This document shows positions 35,547-45,156 of a DNA stretch of 64,000 nt, piece after piece; positions within the stretch are counted from its first letter, which is position 1, and each line of letters opens with the position of its first letter. The notes beneath the pieces are model-generated. The model searched no databases. It was given only the letters and a program-made list of their open reading frames with translations, and was not told where the DNA came from. Source of the DNA: Ochrobactrum sp. BTU1 (GTDB taxonomy: Bacteria > Pseudomonadota > Alphaproteobacteria > Rhizobiales > Rhizobiaceae); assembly GCA_018798825.1 (NCBI GenBank), contig CP076355.1, positions 1,022,001 to 1,086,000 of the forward strand. The letters are read 5' to 3'. Position numbers and translations under genes: made by a program.

Positions 35547-36481
35547 GCAATTCGTCTCGAGATTACACAATTGGCGTGTCTGCCGTTCTCTTCTCATCCG
35601 TAGTTTGGGGAACCACCGGCACCGCTGCCACTTTCGCGCCCGAAGTCAGCGCAGTTGCTATCGGTGCCGCAGCCATGGGGATCGGAGGCTTGTTACAGGC
35701 TCTATTCGCCGGCCGGGGGATCGTGCGAAGCTTGTCACTGCTGAAAAAGCAGTGGGGACTTCTCGTTTTAGGCGGGTTTGCTGTCGCAGTTTACCCATTG
35801 GCCTTTTATGCCTCCATGCGGATGGCGGGTGTCACAATCGGAACGGTCGTCACCATCGGCTCGGCGCCACTGCTTTCTGCACTCATCGAGTATTTTTTCG
35901 ACCGCGCGCAGCTCTCGCGCCAATGGCTGATTGGCGCGCTGATTGGGCTTGCCGGAATCGTATTGATTACGGTTGCAGAAGGTAGAGAGCACGCATCTAT
36001 CGAAACAAATGGCTCTGTTATTACGGGTATTTGTCTGGGACTTCTCGGTGGTCTCACATATGCGCTTTATTCATGGACCGCGCGCCGCATGATGCTCAAT
36101 GGAGTTCGGTCATCTGTCGCCATGGGCGCTACATTCGGATTTGGCGGATTATTGCTTATGCCGGTCTTAATCGCGGCTGGCAGCCCGTTTCTGACTTCAT
36201 GGAACAATGCAGCAGTCGGCATCTATATGGCTATTGTGCCAATGTTTCTTGGTTACGTCTGCTTTGGGATCGGTCTCGCACGCATTCCAGCCAGCATGGC
36301 GACAACAATCACGCTGATCGAGCCAGTAGTCGCTGCAATATTAGCCATTATTATCGTAGGCGAGCGCTTGCCATTAATGGGTTGGTTTGGCGTCGTCCTT
36401 GTCATTTCATGTCTCGTGGTGATCACGATCCCACTCAACAGACCTTTGAGACAGGATCAGAAAGCCGTGGTCGGGACATAA
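35543..36481 (+). CDS. EamA/DMT-family exporter
   Basis: 312 residues, start GTG at 35543 overlapping the TetR stop. Ten membrane segments in two EamA repeats; first: VLFSSVVWGTTGTAATFAPEVSAV, second begins GICLGLLGGLTYALYSWTARR. Typical RhaT/RarD-like drug/metabolite exporter. The overlap and shared operator mean that its substrate is probably the TetR ligand. Confidence 0.92.
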   Translation: MSNSSRDYTIGVSAVLFSSVVWGTTGTAATFAPEVSAVAIGAAAMGIGGLLQALFAGRGIVRSLSLLKKQWGLLVLGGFAVAVYPLAFYASMRMAGVTIGTVVTIGSAPLLSALIEYFFDRAQLSRQWLIGALIGLAGIVLITVAEGREHASIETNGSVITGICLGLLGGLTYALYSWTARRMMLNGVRSSVAMGATFGFGGLLLMPVLIAAGSPFLTSWNNAAVGIYMAIVPMFLGYVCFGIGLARIPASMATTITLIEPVVAAILAIIIVGERLPLMGWFGVVLVISCLVVITIPLNRPLRQDQKAVVGT

Positions 36482-36504
36482 GCTGACTGCAGATTTCGGG
36501 CAAA

Positions 36505-36537
36505 GGAAAGTCGGCCTGTTTATAAAACCGGCTTTCC
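36505..36537 (+). terminator. Hairpin after the EamA gene
   Basis: Arms GGAAAGTCGG (36505-36514) and CCGGCTTTCC (36528-36537) with one wobble pair; loop of 13. No clear T-run. Confidence 0.5.
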
Positions 36538-36598
36538 AAATTTACAGCGGTTGCAGTAAAGATTAATCGTTAGTACCGCGGTAACTGATTGTTTTTAC

Positions 36599-36646
36599 GC
36601 ATTATCTGACGCAAAATCGCTTCGCACTTTTGCTGGAAATGCTTTA
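36599..36646. repeat. Hairpin repeat, copy 2
   Basis: Shares GCAAAA-CGCTTCGCACTTTTGCTGGAAA with the copy at 14297-14331 (one C/T change), also preceded by GCATT and followed by GCTTTA. The left CCAG is replaced, so the stem is shorter. Like copy 1 it abuts the 3' end of a minus-strand gene. Confidence 0.75.
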
Positions 36647-36648
36647 AC

Positions 36649-37617
36649 TCAGTTTGCGGGAGCGGGCGCCGAAGGGGCCGGAGGAAACTCGCCTTGCTGG
36701 AGCGACGGCGACCCCGGCACTGGTTCGGTCTGTGGTGCGAGCGGAGAAGGATTCTCCAATGCTCCACCATCATCAGGTGCCAGACTTTGAAGAGATGCGT
36801 CAGGCTTGTTCCCGAAGATACCCAAATGACTATCTTCGGCTTTTTGCCCTGCTTCCTGATAGGCACCACCCGCAACAGCTTTCGCCCATCCATTGGCAAC
36901 CAACCATTGTGCGGGATCTTCACTGCCAACGCTGCACTGCGTTGAAACAGCAGCGCCGCTGTCGTTTTGCGGCAATCGGCACATGACTGCGCGAGCCCGC
37001 AACCATTGACGAAACGCCGTGCGAGCCTGCATGCCACAAAGCCAGCTTTCGCCAGATGGCGACTGACAGGTTTGTTCAATCGGCATTGGTTCTATACCCT
37101 GCAGATCTACGGTTCGGCCCTGACTCTCGAGCTTACCCGCAGCAATCGCAACAGGACGCTGCAAAAGTTGCATCGGCTCGCCCTCATCTACCGGTGTGGC
37201 AGGTGCTGGCGGCTCCGATGGTTTTGGTGTTGAGGCTAGCCCCAGATCACTCAGAGGTGGGCGCGCAGGTTCGCGCTCTAGTCCATCCTGCTGCGATCCG
37301 CTTTGACCGGTCTGACTGATAGAGTTCTGCTCACTCGTGTTTGGCGCAGCTTCTTGAGCTGGTGTCTCTGGCGCCGCAGGATTATCTGCTTCTGTATCCT
37401 TATCAGGCTCGTTATAATCGAACTGCTCGACAACAATTCCATTGCCCGAACCCGCGTCCGATTTGCTTTGACCGTCGTCGCTTTCGACAACAGTGACTGG
37501 CCGATCAAGCGCGCCATAAAACGGCGCGACAAATGCGGCCACAAGAATGGCCCCGGTTATGCCCGCAAAAACACCAAAAACAATGCGTGCATGGCTCTTT
37601 GTCTGCTGTTTTGCCAT
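36649..37617 (-). CDS. Membrane-anchored thermonuclease-like protein
   Basis: 322 residues from ATG 37617. One N-terminal membrane segment (about residues 8-30, IVFGVFAGITGAILVAAFVA), then a Pro/Glu/Ser-rich linker of about 110 residues, and a staphylococcal-nuclease-like domain (QGRTVDLQGIEPMP, CGMQARTAFRQWLRARAVMC, LVANGWAKAV, GIFG). The usual catalytic Arg/Glu set is not clear, so it may be inactive. Four Cys in the domain suggest a periplasmic location. The start codon overlaps the S24 repressor's stop (TAATG). C-terminal Pro-rich tail. Confidence 0.75.
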   Translation of the reverse strand: MAKQQTKSHARIVFGVFAGITGAILVAAFVAPFYGALDRPVTVVESDDGQSKSDAGSGNGIVVEQFDYNEPDKDTEADNPAAPETPAQEAAPNTSEQNSISQTGQSGSQQDGLEREPARPPLSDLGLASTPKPSEPPAPATPVDEGEPMQLLQRPVAIAAGKLESQGRTVDLQGIEPMPIEQTCQSPSGESWLCGMQARTAFRQWLRARAVMCRLPQNDSGAAVSTQCSVGSEDPAQWLVANGWAKAVAGGAYQEAGQKAEDSHLGIFGNKPDASLQSLAPDDGGALENPSPLAPQTEPVPGSPSLQQGEFPPAPSAPAPAN

Positions 37618-38267
37618 TATTGACTCGCCCACAAAATACGGGCGATCCACTCGACATCCTTGGTCTCAAAGGAACGGTTTGGGAATTCTGGATTGAACGA
37701 GTGAAGTTCAATCGTACGTGGTGTCTGGCGATGCAGGATTTTAGCCATAACCTCTCCGTCTTTGGTACGAACAACCACGCGGTCGCCGCGGCGAACCGAT
37801 GCATTGGGTGCTACAATCAGCGTATCGCCATCACGGTAAAGCGGCAACATGGAGTCGCCAGAAATTTCCAGCGCATAAACATTATCGGTGGGCGCAGCCG
37901 GAAACTGGACGACATCCCAGCCCTGACCTGCAGGGAAACCAGCATCATCGAAATAGCCACCTCCACCTGCTTCTGCCATGCCAAGCAGCGGAATAGCACT
38001 CGGCTCGTGCAAATAGCCGCCACCGGGTGTCGAGACATCACCGCGAATGAGCCGAGTAAATTCATCCAGTGACGCGCCGGTTGCTTCCATAACTTTGGCC
38101 AAAGACTCTGTCGACGGCCAGCGTGCGCGTCCATCAGAGGCATAACGCTTGGACTTGTTGAAGGTAGTCGGATCAAGTCCTGCACGGCGCGCAAGACCAG
38201 ACGCACTTAAAGAATTGCGTTCCGCCAAGGCATCAATCGCAGCCCACACGCTATCATGAGAAAACAT
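37617..38267 (-). CDS. S24-family (LexA/CI-type) transcriptional repressor
   Basis: 216 residues. N-terminal XRE-like helix-turn-helix (IDALAERNSLSASGLARRAGLDPTTFNK), then a linker and a C-terminal S24 peptidase domain with the Ser nucleophile in ISGDSMLPLYRDGD and Lys in RVVVRTKDGEVMAK. The linker has AEAGGGGYF where LexA/CI proteins cleave at Ala-Gly. Such proteins are repressors that self-cleave on RecA filaments or other signals. Operon with the nuclease-like gene. Not LexA itself: the N-terminal domain differs. Confidence 0.85.
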   Translation of the reverse strand: MFSHDSVWAAIDALAERNSLSASGLARRAGLDPTTFNKSKRYASDGRARWPSTESLAKVMEATGASLDEFTRLIRGDVSTPGGGYLHEPSAIPLLGMAEAGGGGYFDDAGFPAGQGWDVVQFPAAPTDNVYALEISGDSMLPLYRDGDTLIVAPNASVRRGDRVVVRTKDGEVMAKILHRQTPRTIELHSFNPEFPNRSFETKDVEWIARILWASQ

Positions 38268-38390
38268 TGACTTAACCTACAAAAGAGGATTTTAAACCTA
38301 ATTATCCAATCCATACTCCACCAAATCCTAGCTGAAAGCGAGATTTTCCGCAAGATGTGCATGCTTGCAGGGAAAATGTTCTTATTAGCG

Positions 38391-38421
38391 AAAAAAACGC
38401 GCGGCATCAAAGCCGCGCGTT
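38391..38421 (-). terminator. Rho-independent terminator of the beta-oxidation operon
   Basis: Minus strand: arms AACGCGCGGC and GCCGCGCGTT with a six-base loop, followed by TTTTTT. It lies 24 bases after the FadB stop. Confidence 0.92.
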
Positions 38422-38444
38422 CTCTAATAGCTTACGATAAAAAT

Positions 38445-40661
38445 TTATGCTGCCTTTTTCGCTTCGCCCTTATAGGGATTGAAGCGCTGATAAAAGCTCT
38501 CGCCATTTTCTGCCATATCGACAAGCAACTTCGGCGCCTTGAATTGCTGACCGTATTTGCGCTGCAACTCTTTAGCGAGCTTGACGAATTTCTTCGCTCC
38601 CATGCCATCGATGTAGGAAAGCGTACCGCCAGTATAAGGAGCGAAACCAAAGGCTAGAATGGAGCCGACATCGGCTTCACGCGGATCAGTGACAATGCCT
38701 TCTTCCATCACGCGCGCAGCTTCCAAAGCGATTGTCACGAGGAAGCGTTCTTTCAGCTCCTTCACGTCAATTTTATCCGGATTCTGCTGTGGATAGAGAT
38801 CTTTCAGACCGGCCCAGAGATGCTTCTTGGCAGGTTTGGCTGGGTATTCGTAGAAGCCCTTGCCATTCTTGCGGCCCTTGCGGTCGAACTCGTTAACGAG
38901 CTTGTCCACCAGTTCCACATGGCGGGGATCGACAGCCTTTTCACCAAGATCTGCAAGCGTTGCCTTGAGGATCTTCTGCGAGAGGTCGATTGCAGTCTCA
39001 TCATTGAGAGCAAGCGGACCAACCGGCATACCGGCCATTCGGGCAGCATTTTCGATCATTGCAGCAGGCACACCTTCAACGAGCATGTTGTAGGCTTCCG
39101 ACATATAGCGCAGCACGCAGCGATTGACGTAGAAACCGCGTGTGTCATTGACAACAATCGGCGTCTTCTTGATCGCACGAACATAATCAAGGGCTACAGC
39201 CAATGCCTTATCGGATGTCTTTTTGCCCAGGATCACTTCCACCAGCATCATCTTGTCGACCGGCGAGAAGAAGTGAATGCCGATGAAGTTCTTCGGACGC
39301 TTGGAGACTTTCGCAAGGCCAGTGATTGGCAGGGTTGAGGTATTAGACGCAAAGACTGCAGAAGTTTTCAACACTTCCTCAGCCTTTTCAGTCGCGATGC
39401 GTTTAACTTCACGATCCTCAAACACGGCTTCAATCACCAGATCGGCACCTTCAAGCAGTGCATAATCAGGCGTTGCCGTGATGAGTGACAAGAGCTTTTC
39501 CTTGTCGGCTTCCGTCGCACGGCCCTTCTGCATTTCCTTGGTAATAAGGTCAGCCGTATGCGCCTTGCCCTTGTCGGCAGATTCCTGATCGCGATCGATC
39601 AGCACCACCGGAATGCCAGCCTTGGCTGTCACATAGGCAATACCTGCTCCCATGAAACCTGCTCCAATGACGCCGATTTTCTTGAGTTTGTTTGGCTTTT
39701 CATCGACAGGACGACGCGCACCCTTGTTCAACTCCTGTAGCGAGACGAATAGCGAGCGGATCATCATGCCCGCTTCGGTTGTCTGGAGGATCTCGGTGAA
39801 ATAGCGCTGCTCGATCTTAAGCCCCGTATCGAACGGCACCAAAAGGCCTTCATAAACAGACTTCAGAATAGCGAGTGCCGCCGGATAATTGCCTGAGGTT
39901 TCCCGGCGGAGAATAGCCGTTGCAGCAGGCCAAAGATTTGCACCAGCGGCCGAATAGATCGCGCCGCCCGGCAGCTTGAAGCCCTTTTCATCCCAAGGCT
40001 GAACCGGCTTGAGACCGCCCTTGATGAGCTTCTTTGCGGCTTCAACGAGCTTCTTGGCAGGTACTACTTCAGTAACAAGCCCCATCCCCTTGGCGCGCTG
40101 CGCCGTCAGGCTTGAGCCAGTCGTCATCATCTGCAAAGCGTCCTGCTGATTGGCAAGGCGCGGAACGCGCTGTGTGCCGCCAGCACCCGGAAACAGGCCG
40201 ACTTTCACTTCCGGTAGACCCATCTTCACGCCCGGGGCATCAGATGCAACACGGGCATGGCAAGCAAGCGACATTTCAAACGCGCCACCCATACAGGTGC
40301 CATTGATTGCCGAAACCCATGGCTTGCCGGAGGTCTCAAGCTTTCGGAACAGCCCACCCATACGACCTACATTGTCGAACAGTGACTGGACCGCAGCCTG
40401 CTTATCCTTTGCCTTTTGCTTCTGGAATTCCTTGAACATGCCTTCGAGCATGGTCAGGTCTGCACCGCCGGAGAACGTGTCTTTGCCCGAAGTGATCACG
40501 ACACCTTTGACATTCTCGTCAGCAGTCGTCGCGTCGATGATCGCGTTCAATTCCTGCATCGCATCGACGGTAAACACATTCATCGACTTTTCCGGCATGT
40601 CCCATGTGACAAGCGCAATGCCATCGACGTCGGTTTCAACTTTGAAATTTACATAAGCCAT
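38445..40661 (-). CDS. fadB: Multifunctional enoyl-CoA hydratase/3-hydroxyacyl-CoA dehydrogenase (FadB/FadJ-type)
   Basis: 738 residues from ATG 40661 (GGGGAGG upstream; an in-frame ATG at 40769 is inside the thiolase gene). N-terminal crotonase domain with ITSGKDTFSGGADL and GTCMGGAFEMSLACHARVA, then NAD-binding 3-hydroxyacyl-CoA dehydrogenase (IGVIGAGFMGAGIAYVTAKAG) and C-terminal domain (FIGIHFFSPVDKM). Catalyses hydration and NAD oxidation steps of beta-oxidation. Third gene of the operon, 17 bases after the thiolase. Confidence 0.95.
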   Translation of the reverse strand: MAYVNFKVETDVDGIALVTWDMPEKSMNVFTVDAMQELNAIIDATTADENVKGVVITSGKDTFSGGADLTMLEGMFKEFQKQKAKDKQAAVQSLFDNVGRMGGLFRKLETSGKPWVSAINGTCMGGAFEMSLACHARVASDAPGVKMGLPEVKVGLFPGAGGTQRVPRLANQQDALQMMTTGSSLTAQRAKGMGLVTEVVPAKKLVEAAKKLIKGGLKPVQPWDEKGFKLPGGAIYSAAGANLWPAATAILRRETSGNYPAALAILKSVYEGLLVPFDTGLKIEQRYFTEILQTTEAGMMIRSLFVSLQELNKGARRPVDEKPNKLKKIGVIGAGFMGAGIAYVTAKAGIPVVLIDRDQESADKGKAHTADLITKEMQKGRATEADKEKLLSLITATPDYALLEGADLVIEAVFEDREVKRIATEKAEEVLKTSAVFASNTSTLPITGLAKVSKRPKNFIGIHFFSPVDKMMLVEVILGKKTSDKALAVALDYVRAIKKTPIVVNDTRGFYVNRCVLRYMSEAYNMLVEGVPAAMIENAARMAGMPVGPLALNDETAIDLSQKILKATLADLGEKAVDPRHVELVDKLVNEFDRKGRKNGKGFYEYPAKPAKKHLWAGLKDLYPQQNPDKIDVKELKERFLVTIALEAARVMEEGIVTDPREADVGSILAFGFAPYTGGTLSYIDGMGAKKFVKLAKELQRKYGQQFKAPKLLVDMAENGESFYQRFNPYKGEAKKAA

Positions 40662-40677
40662 TGTGTCAAACCTCCCC

Positions 40678-41886
40678 TTACACGCGCTCGATGATCGTTG
40701 CTGTACCCATGCCAGCACCGATGCACAAAGTGACCAATGCAGTGTTGAGATCGCGGCGTTCAAGTTCATCCAGCACCGTGCCGAGAATCATCGCACCAGT
40801 TGCCCCCAGCGGGTGGCCAAGCGCAATCGCGCCGCCATTGACATTGATCTTGTCGTGCGGAATGTCAAAAGCCTGCATGTATCGCAGAACCACTGCAGCG
40901 AAGGCTTCGTTCAACTCAAACAAATCAATGTCCGAGAGCTTCATCTTTGCCTGTTTGAGCAGCTTTTCCGTCACATCAACCGGACCTGTCAGCATAAGCG
41001 CTGGTTCAGAACCAATATTGGCAAAAGCACGGATACGCGCGCGGGGCTTGATATCGAAAGCTTTACCAGCCTTCTTCGAGCCAACCAGAACGCCTGCTGC
41101 ACCATCAACGATACCAGATGAGTTACCGGCATGATGAACGTGATTGATGGTTTCGACTTCTGGATGGGCCTGAATGCCAACAGCATTGAAGCCGCCCATT
41201 TCTCCGGGCATCACGAAGGATGGGTTAAGCTGACCGAGCGCCTGCATATCAGTGCCTGGGCGCATATGCTCGTCATGGTCGAGAATGGTGAGGCCGTTCT
41301 GATCTTTGATCGGAATGACGGAATTCTTGAAATACCCCTTTTCCCAGGATTTGGCGGCGCGCTTCTGGCTTTCCACTGCATAGGCATCCACGTCATCGCG
41401 CGAGAAGCCGTATTTTGTTGCAATCAGATCGGCAGAGACGCCCTGTGGCATGAAAAAGCCCGGAAAACCGACCGATGGGTCCATGTACCAGGCACCGCCC
41501 GACATGCCCATGCCGACGCGGGACATGCTTTCAACGCCACCGGCAATCACCAGATCGTCCGCACCAAAGGCGACCTTTGCAGCAGCCAGATTGATGGCAT
41601 CAAGACCAGATGCGCAGAAACGTGAAATCTGCATCCCTGGAGCCTTGAAGTCGTAGCCTGCTTCAAAAGCCGATGAGCGCGGAATGACAGCACCCGCTTC
41701 GCCGACAGGATCCACGCAGCCGAAAATAATGTCATCGACCTTAGCCGTGTCGATGCCGTTGCGGTCGCGCAAGGATTCCAGAACCTTCGCGCCCAGACGA
41801 ACGGCAGGCACTTCATGCAGGCTACCGTCTTTCTTGCCACGTCCGCGTGGGGTGCGGACGTGATCGTAAATATAAGCCTCAGCCAT
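40678..41886 (-). CDS. fadA: Acetyl-CoA C-acyltransferase (3-ketoacyl-CoA thiolase)
   Basis: 402 residues, type I thiolase. Acyl-enzyme Cys in SRFCASGLDAINLAA, catalytic His in GGAIALGHPLGATGA, second Cys in LCIGAGMGTA. Cleaves 3-ketoacyl-CoA in the last step of the cycle. GGAAGGAG ribosome site. Middle gene of the operon. Confidence 0.95.
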   Translation of the reverse strand: MAEAYIYDHVRTPRGRGKKDGSLHEVPAVRLGAKVLESLRDRNGIDTAKVDDIIFGCVDPVGEAGAVIPRSSAFEAGYDFKAPGMQISRFCASGLDAINLAAAKVAFGADDLVIAGGVESMSRVGMGMSGGAWYMDPSVGFPGFFMPQGVSADLIATKYGFSRDDVDAYAVESQKRAAKSWEKGYFKNSVIPIKDQNGLTILDHDEHMRPGTDMQALGQLNPSFVMPGEMGGFNAVGIQAHPEVETINHVHHAGNSSGIVDGAAGVLVGSKKAGKAFDIKPRARIRAFANIGSEPALMLTGPVDVTEKLLKQAKMKLSDIDLFELNEAFAAVVLRYMQAFDIPHDKINVNGGAIALGHPLGATGAMILGTVLDELERRDLNTALVTLCIGAGMGTATIIERV

Positions 41887-41932
41887 TTTTGCTCCTTCCC
41901 GCTAAGTTCGAAAACTTAGCCTGATCTCTAAC

Positions 41933-43726
41933 TCAAAAAGAGTCTGCGTTAAGTGCCATCATGCTGTCTGCACCCGACTGGATGCGCGCGAGATGGGCAA
42001 CACTTTCCGGCATGATCCGCTCGAAATAATAGCGAGCGGTGACAAGCTTTGCTTCAAGATAAGCCTTGTTGCCTTCGCCCGATGCCAGCTTTTCTTCGGC
42101 AACCTTCGCCATACGTGCCCACATGTAACCAAGCGCTACCAGACCAAACAGATGCATATAATCGTTTGATGCTGCACCCGCATTATCGGGTTTTGCCATC
42201 GCATTCTGCATCAGCCACATAGTTGCGGCCTGAAGATCGTTGACACCCTTCTTCAGATGCTTGGTGAAGAATGAGAGCTTTTCATTTTCGCGGTTGGTTT
42301 CGCAAAATTCACCAACTTCCTTGAAGAAAGCAGTGATCGCACGGCCACCATTCAGAGCCAGCTTGCGGCCAACCAGATCAAGCGCTTGAATGCCGTTGGC
42401 ACCTTCATAGATCATGGCGATGCGTGCATCGCGCACATACTGGCTCATGCCATGTTCTTCGATATAGCCGTGACCGCCGAACACCTGTTGCGCCATGACA
42501 GCATGTTCAAAACCCTTGTCGGTCAGAACTCCCTTCAACACGGGTGTAAGCAGGCCAACAAGATCGTCTGCCGCCTGACGCTCTGCTTCATCACCAGAAC
42601 GATGGGCAATATCCGAGTTCAGCGCCGTCCACAAAATAAGCGCTCGACCGGCTTCGTTGAAAGCGCGGATATTCATCAGATTGCGGCGGATATCCGGATG
42701 CACGATGATCGGATCAGCCTTCTTGTCAGGCGCTTGCGCACCCGAAAGCGCTCTGCCCTGAATGCGCTCGCGCGCATAGATCGCGGCATTCTGATAAGCA
42801 GTTTCCGCGATCGACAGTCCCTGCAAAGCCACGCCAAGACGCGCCTCATTCATCATGGTGAACATGGCACGCAGGCCTTTGTGTGCCTCACCAATCAAGA
42901 AACCGGTCGCGTCATCATAGTTCATTACGCAAGTTGCATTGCCATGGATGCCCATCTTTTCTTCAATGGAGCCACACGACACGCCATTGCGCTCGCCCGG
43001 ATTGCCATCTGCATCCAGGATGAACTTTGGCACGATGAAAAGCGAAATGCCTTTGACGCCTTCCGGTGCGCCGTCGATACGAGCCAGCACCAGATGGATA
43101 ATGTTTTCCGACATGTCATGTTCTCCGGCCGAGATGAAAATCTTTTGGCCAGAAATCTTATAGGATCCATCACCCTGCGGTGCTGCACTCGAACGCAGCA
43201 AGCCCAGATCGGTGCCACAATGCGGCTCAGTCAAATTCATCGTGCCAGTCCAGGTGCCTTCCACCATCTTTGGCAGATAAGTGTTTTTCTGCTCATCCGT
43301 TCCGTGGGTCAGGATCGCTGCAATCGCGCCCTGTGTCAGACCCGGATACATGGTGAGCGCCATATTGGCAGACGACATATATTCGCCAACCGCCGTATGA
43401 AGGAGATAAGGAAGACCCTGCCCGCCATATTGCTCAGGCACGGCAAGACCAAGCCAGCCGCCCTCACGATACTGGTCATAAGCTGCCTTGAAACCCTTTG
43501 GCGTCTTCACCGAACCATCGGATGCGCGGGCGCAGCCCTCCTGATCACCGGTATGATTGACCGAAAACAGCGTGCTTTCGGCAAGCTTCGCGCCTTCGGA
43601 CAGGATCGCATCGACGACATCGGGCGATGCATCGGCAAAGCCCGGCAGATTGTTGTAACGCTGATAATTCAAAACGTCATTGAGAACGAAATTTGTATCC
43701 TCAACTGGCGCGCGATAGCTCGGCAT
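41933..43726 (-). CDS. Acyl-CoA dehydrogenase, long (597 aa) form with C-terminal extension
   Basis: 597 residues from ATG 43726, with TTGGAGG ten bases upstream. N-terminal extension ([16 protein letters not shown]), the FAD-dependent core with [49 protein letters not shown] (catalytic Glu region) and a C-terminal dimerisation domain. This long form occurs with fadA and fadB in alphaproteobacteria and carries out the first oxidation. First gene of the three-gene operon; the palindromic operator and two hairpins lie upstream. Confidence 0.95.
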   Translation of the reverse strand: MPSYRAPVEDTNFVLNDVLNYQRYNNLPGFADASPDVVDAILSEGAKLAESTLFSVNHTGDQEGCARASDGSVKTPKGFKAAYDQYREGGWLGLAVPEQYGGQGLPYLLHTAVGEYMSSANMALTMYPGLTQGAIAAILTHGTDEQKNTYLPKMVEGTWTGTMNLTEPHCGTDLGLLRSSAAPQGDGSYKISGQKIFISAGEHDMSENIIHLVLARIDGAPEGVKGISLFIVPKFILDADGNPGERNGVSCGSIEEKMGIHGNATCVMNYDDATGFLIGEAHKGLRAMFTMMNEARLGVALQGLSIAETAYQNAAIYARERIQGRALSGAQAPDKKADPIIVHPDIRRNLMNIRAFNEAGRALILWTALNSDIAHRSGDEAERQAADDLVGLLTPVLKGVLTDKGFEHAVMAQQVFGGHGYIEEHGMSQYVRDARIAMIYEGANGIQALDLVGRKLALNGGRAITAFFKEVGEFCETNRENEKLSFFTKHLKKGVNDLQAATMWLMQNAMAKPDNAGAASNDYMHLFGLVALGYMWARMAKVAEEKLASGEGNKAYLEAKLVTARYYFERIMPESVAHLARIQSGADSMMALNADSF

Positions 43727-44226
43727 CGAAATCCTCCAAATCAATTACCCGCTCGGCTCCGCATGAAGCGGAGCAGGCTCCCACCTGCGTCTAAAGCGCC
43801 GGGCGCTTTAGTTTTATTCTTCCGCATATCTTGATACCCGGACGGCTTCCCTTCCGAGGAAGATATGCATTCAGCATGATTGTCACAGGGAAAGCTAAAT
43901 GCGTGACATCGTGCCGTTCGCAACAGAAATGGGGTTAAAAATTCAAAAAACCAGCCATTTTTGCCACTTTTGAAAGTCTCGCTGCTTCAAAATTGATGAC
44001 GAGACTCCAATGCTGATGCGAAACTAGCGCACTTTGACGTTTCCGTAAACGTCAAAAAATACACTTATTCGTGCACCATGTTTTTTCAGTGAATTTTAGT
44101 CTCGTTATCGGTTTACCCTTCCGCTGTGAGGGGCCATTTGTTCTGCCAAGTGGGCGCCTAGTCTTGGTCCAGAACCGTTGCCTTCATGCTGCTGAAAACT
44201 ACAGATGATTGAGGGCGGAAATAGCC
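43727..44226. other. Divergent regulatory region, 500 bp, before the beta-oxidation operon
   Basis: No gene. It holds two hairpins near the operon start (43756-43774: GCTCCGC/GCGGAGC; 43791-43811: CTAAAGCGCC/GGCGCTTTAG with one base between) and the 24-bp operator-like palindrome at 44033-44056. The hairpins would fall in the 5' leader of the operon if transcription starts near the palindrome. Confidence 0.6.
44033..44056 (-). promoter_or_regulatory. Palindromic operator A before the beta-oxidation operon
   Basis: Perfect 10-bp arms TTTGACGTTT and AAACGTCAAA. In the direction of the operon the spacer is ACGG. A nearly identical site, same spacer and orientation, lies at 60272-60295 before the nitronate monooxygenase gene. 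The pattern recalls MerR-family LiuR-type sites of acyl-CoA catabolism (from memory). Confidence 0.7.
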
Positions 44227-45113
44227 ATGCTGGACAGTCAATATCTGTCAATCCTACGCGAAGTTGAACGCATGCAAAGCCTAACGGCGGCGGAAAAGCT
44301 TCATGTGACACAATTGGCGCTCAATCACACAATCCGTAAGCTGGAAAAATGCAATGTCGTAGTCATGCGGGAGAAGGATGGCCGCAATCTTCGCCTCAGT
44401 GAGGCCGGACACTATGTTTTGACGCCCGGACATCGCCCTCTGTCGCCGATTGGGAGGGCGGAGGATATTTAATCGGACAATAGCTGCGGGCGGCGAGGCT
44501 TCCTGAGGATTGGGATGAAATGTCAGCCCTGCTATCAATGGCTCATGGGTGTAACAAAACCATTCCTGGTCGACTGGCCGGATGTTGATCAGAAAGTGAC
44601 GGCGTCGTTTGCATCGCGCGGCATTGCAGCATTGGGGATACGAAATCGATATTTTGATCACGCCAGATCCGATTGAGGCGCCAGACACCCGTGATGTGCC
44701 AGCGTTCGACTACGAGCTCAAGCTTGCCTTTCCTGACGGTCATCTTCTATCGCGCCTGGACAACCCTGAGCCTGTCAACTTGCTGCAAGAGACCTTATTC
44801 ACTTATCGCGTGCCACCCGAATGGCTTGATGTCTTTACGCAATTACTTGTGTCAGCCAATTGCCGACCGCCGCAGCATCAAAATATCAATACAACGAAAA
44901 TGATGCTCCAACTTGTTGCGGCAGACCGTGGCGTCAGCACCATTCCAAACTGGCTGGTGCGGCAAGAAGCAACGACCCTCGGTTCATCCCGTCTGGATCG
45001 GCAAAACGGGAATTCTGAAAAGCTTTCATCTCGGCTTGAAAAGCGGTGAAGAAACTATCGATTTTGTCGCCGGATTCCTTGCGAGGTCACGACAAGCATC
45101 AATGCCACTCTGA
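44227..45113 (+). pseudogene. MetR-like LysR regulator pseudogene
   Basis: Start ATG 44227 (GAGGGCGGAA upstream). The frame begins with a LysR helix-turn-helix (YLSILREVERMQSLTAAEKLHVTQLAL...RKLEK), in which one Ala of the usual TAAAEKLH is missing, and stops at TAA 44470. The same frame resumes as LRIGMKCQPCYQWLM...DWPDVD. Near 44625 the match shifts to another frame (EIDILITPDPIEAPDTRDVP, FDYELKLAFPDGHLL, KMMLQLVAADRGVSTIPNWLV). A further shift near 44972 leads to VWIGKTGILKSFHLGL and the stop at 45113. One stop and at least two frameshifts, so inactive. Confidence 0.85.
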
Positions 45114-45127
45114 ACGCGATAAACCTG

Positions 45128-45156
45128 AGCGTCGGTTCGCACGGCCCGCCGACGCT
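45128..45156. terminator. Hairpin between the LysR pseudogene and a convergent gene
   Basis: Arms AGCGTCGG (45128-45135) and CCGACGCT (45149-45156), loop 13. On the plus strand it is followed by ACTTCTTTT. The right arm overlaps the stop codon of the minus-strand gene. Confidence 0.55.

Noticed and set aside
35194..35985. 263-codon plus-strand frame
   Set aside because: Overlaps both TetR and EamA genes in another frame; Cys/Arg/His-rich composition is not protein-like.
40662..40769. 36-codon N-terminal extension of the FadB-type protein
   Set aside because: It falls inside the thiolase gene and has no family similarity; GGGGAGG supports ATG 40661.
42386..43834. 482-codon plus-strand frame
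   Set aside because: Antisense to the acyl-CoA dehydrogenase gene; rich in His, Arg and Cys with no family character, typical of the opposite strand of a high-GC gene.
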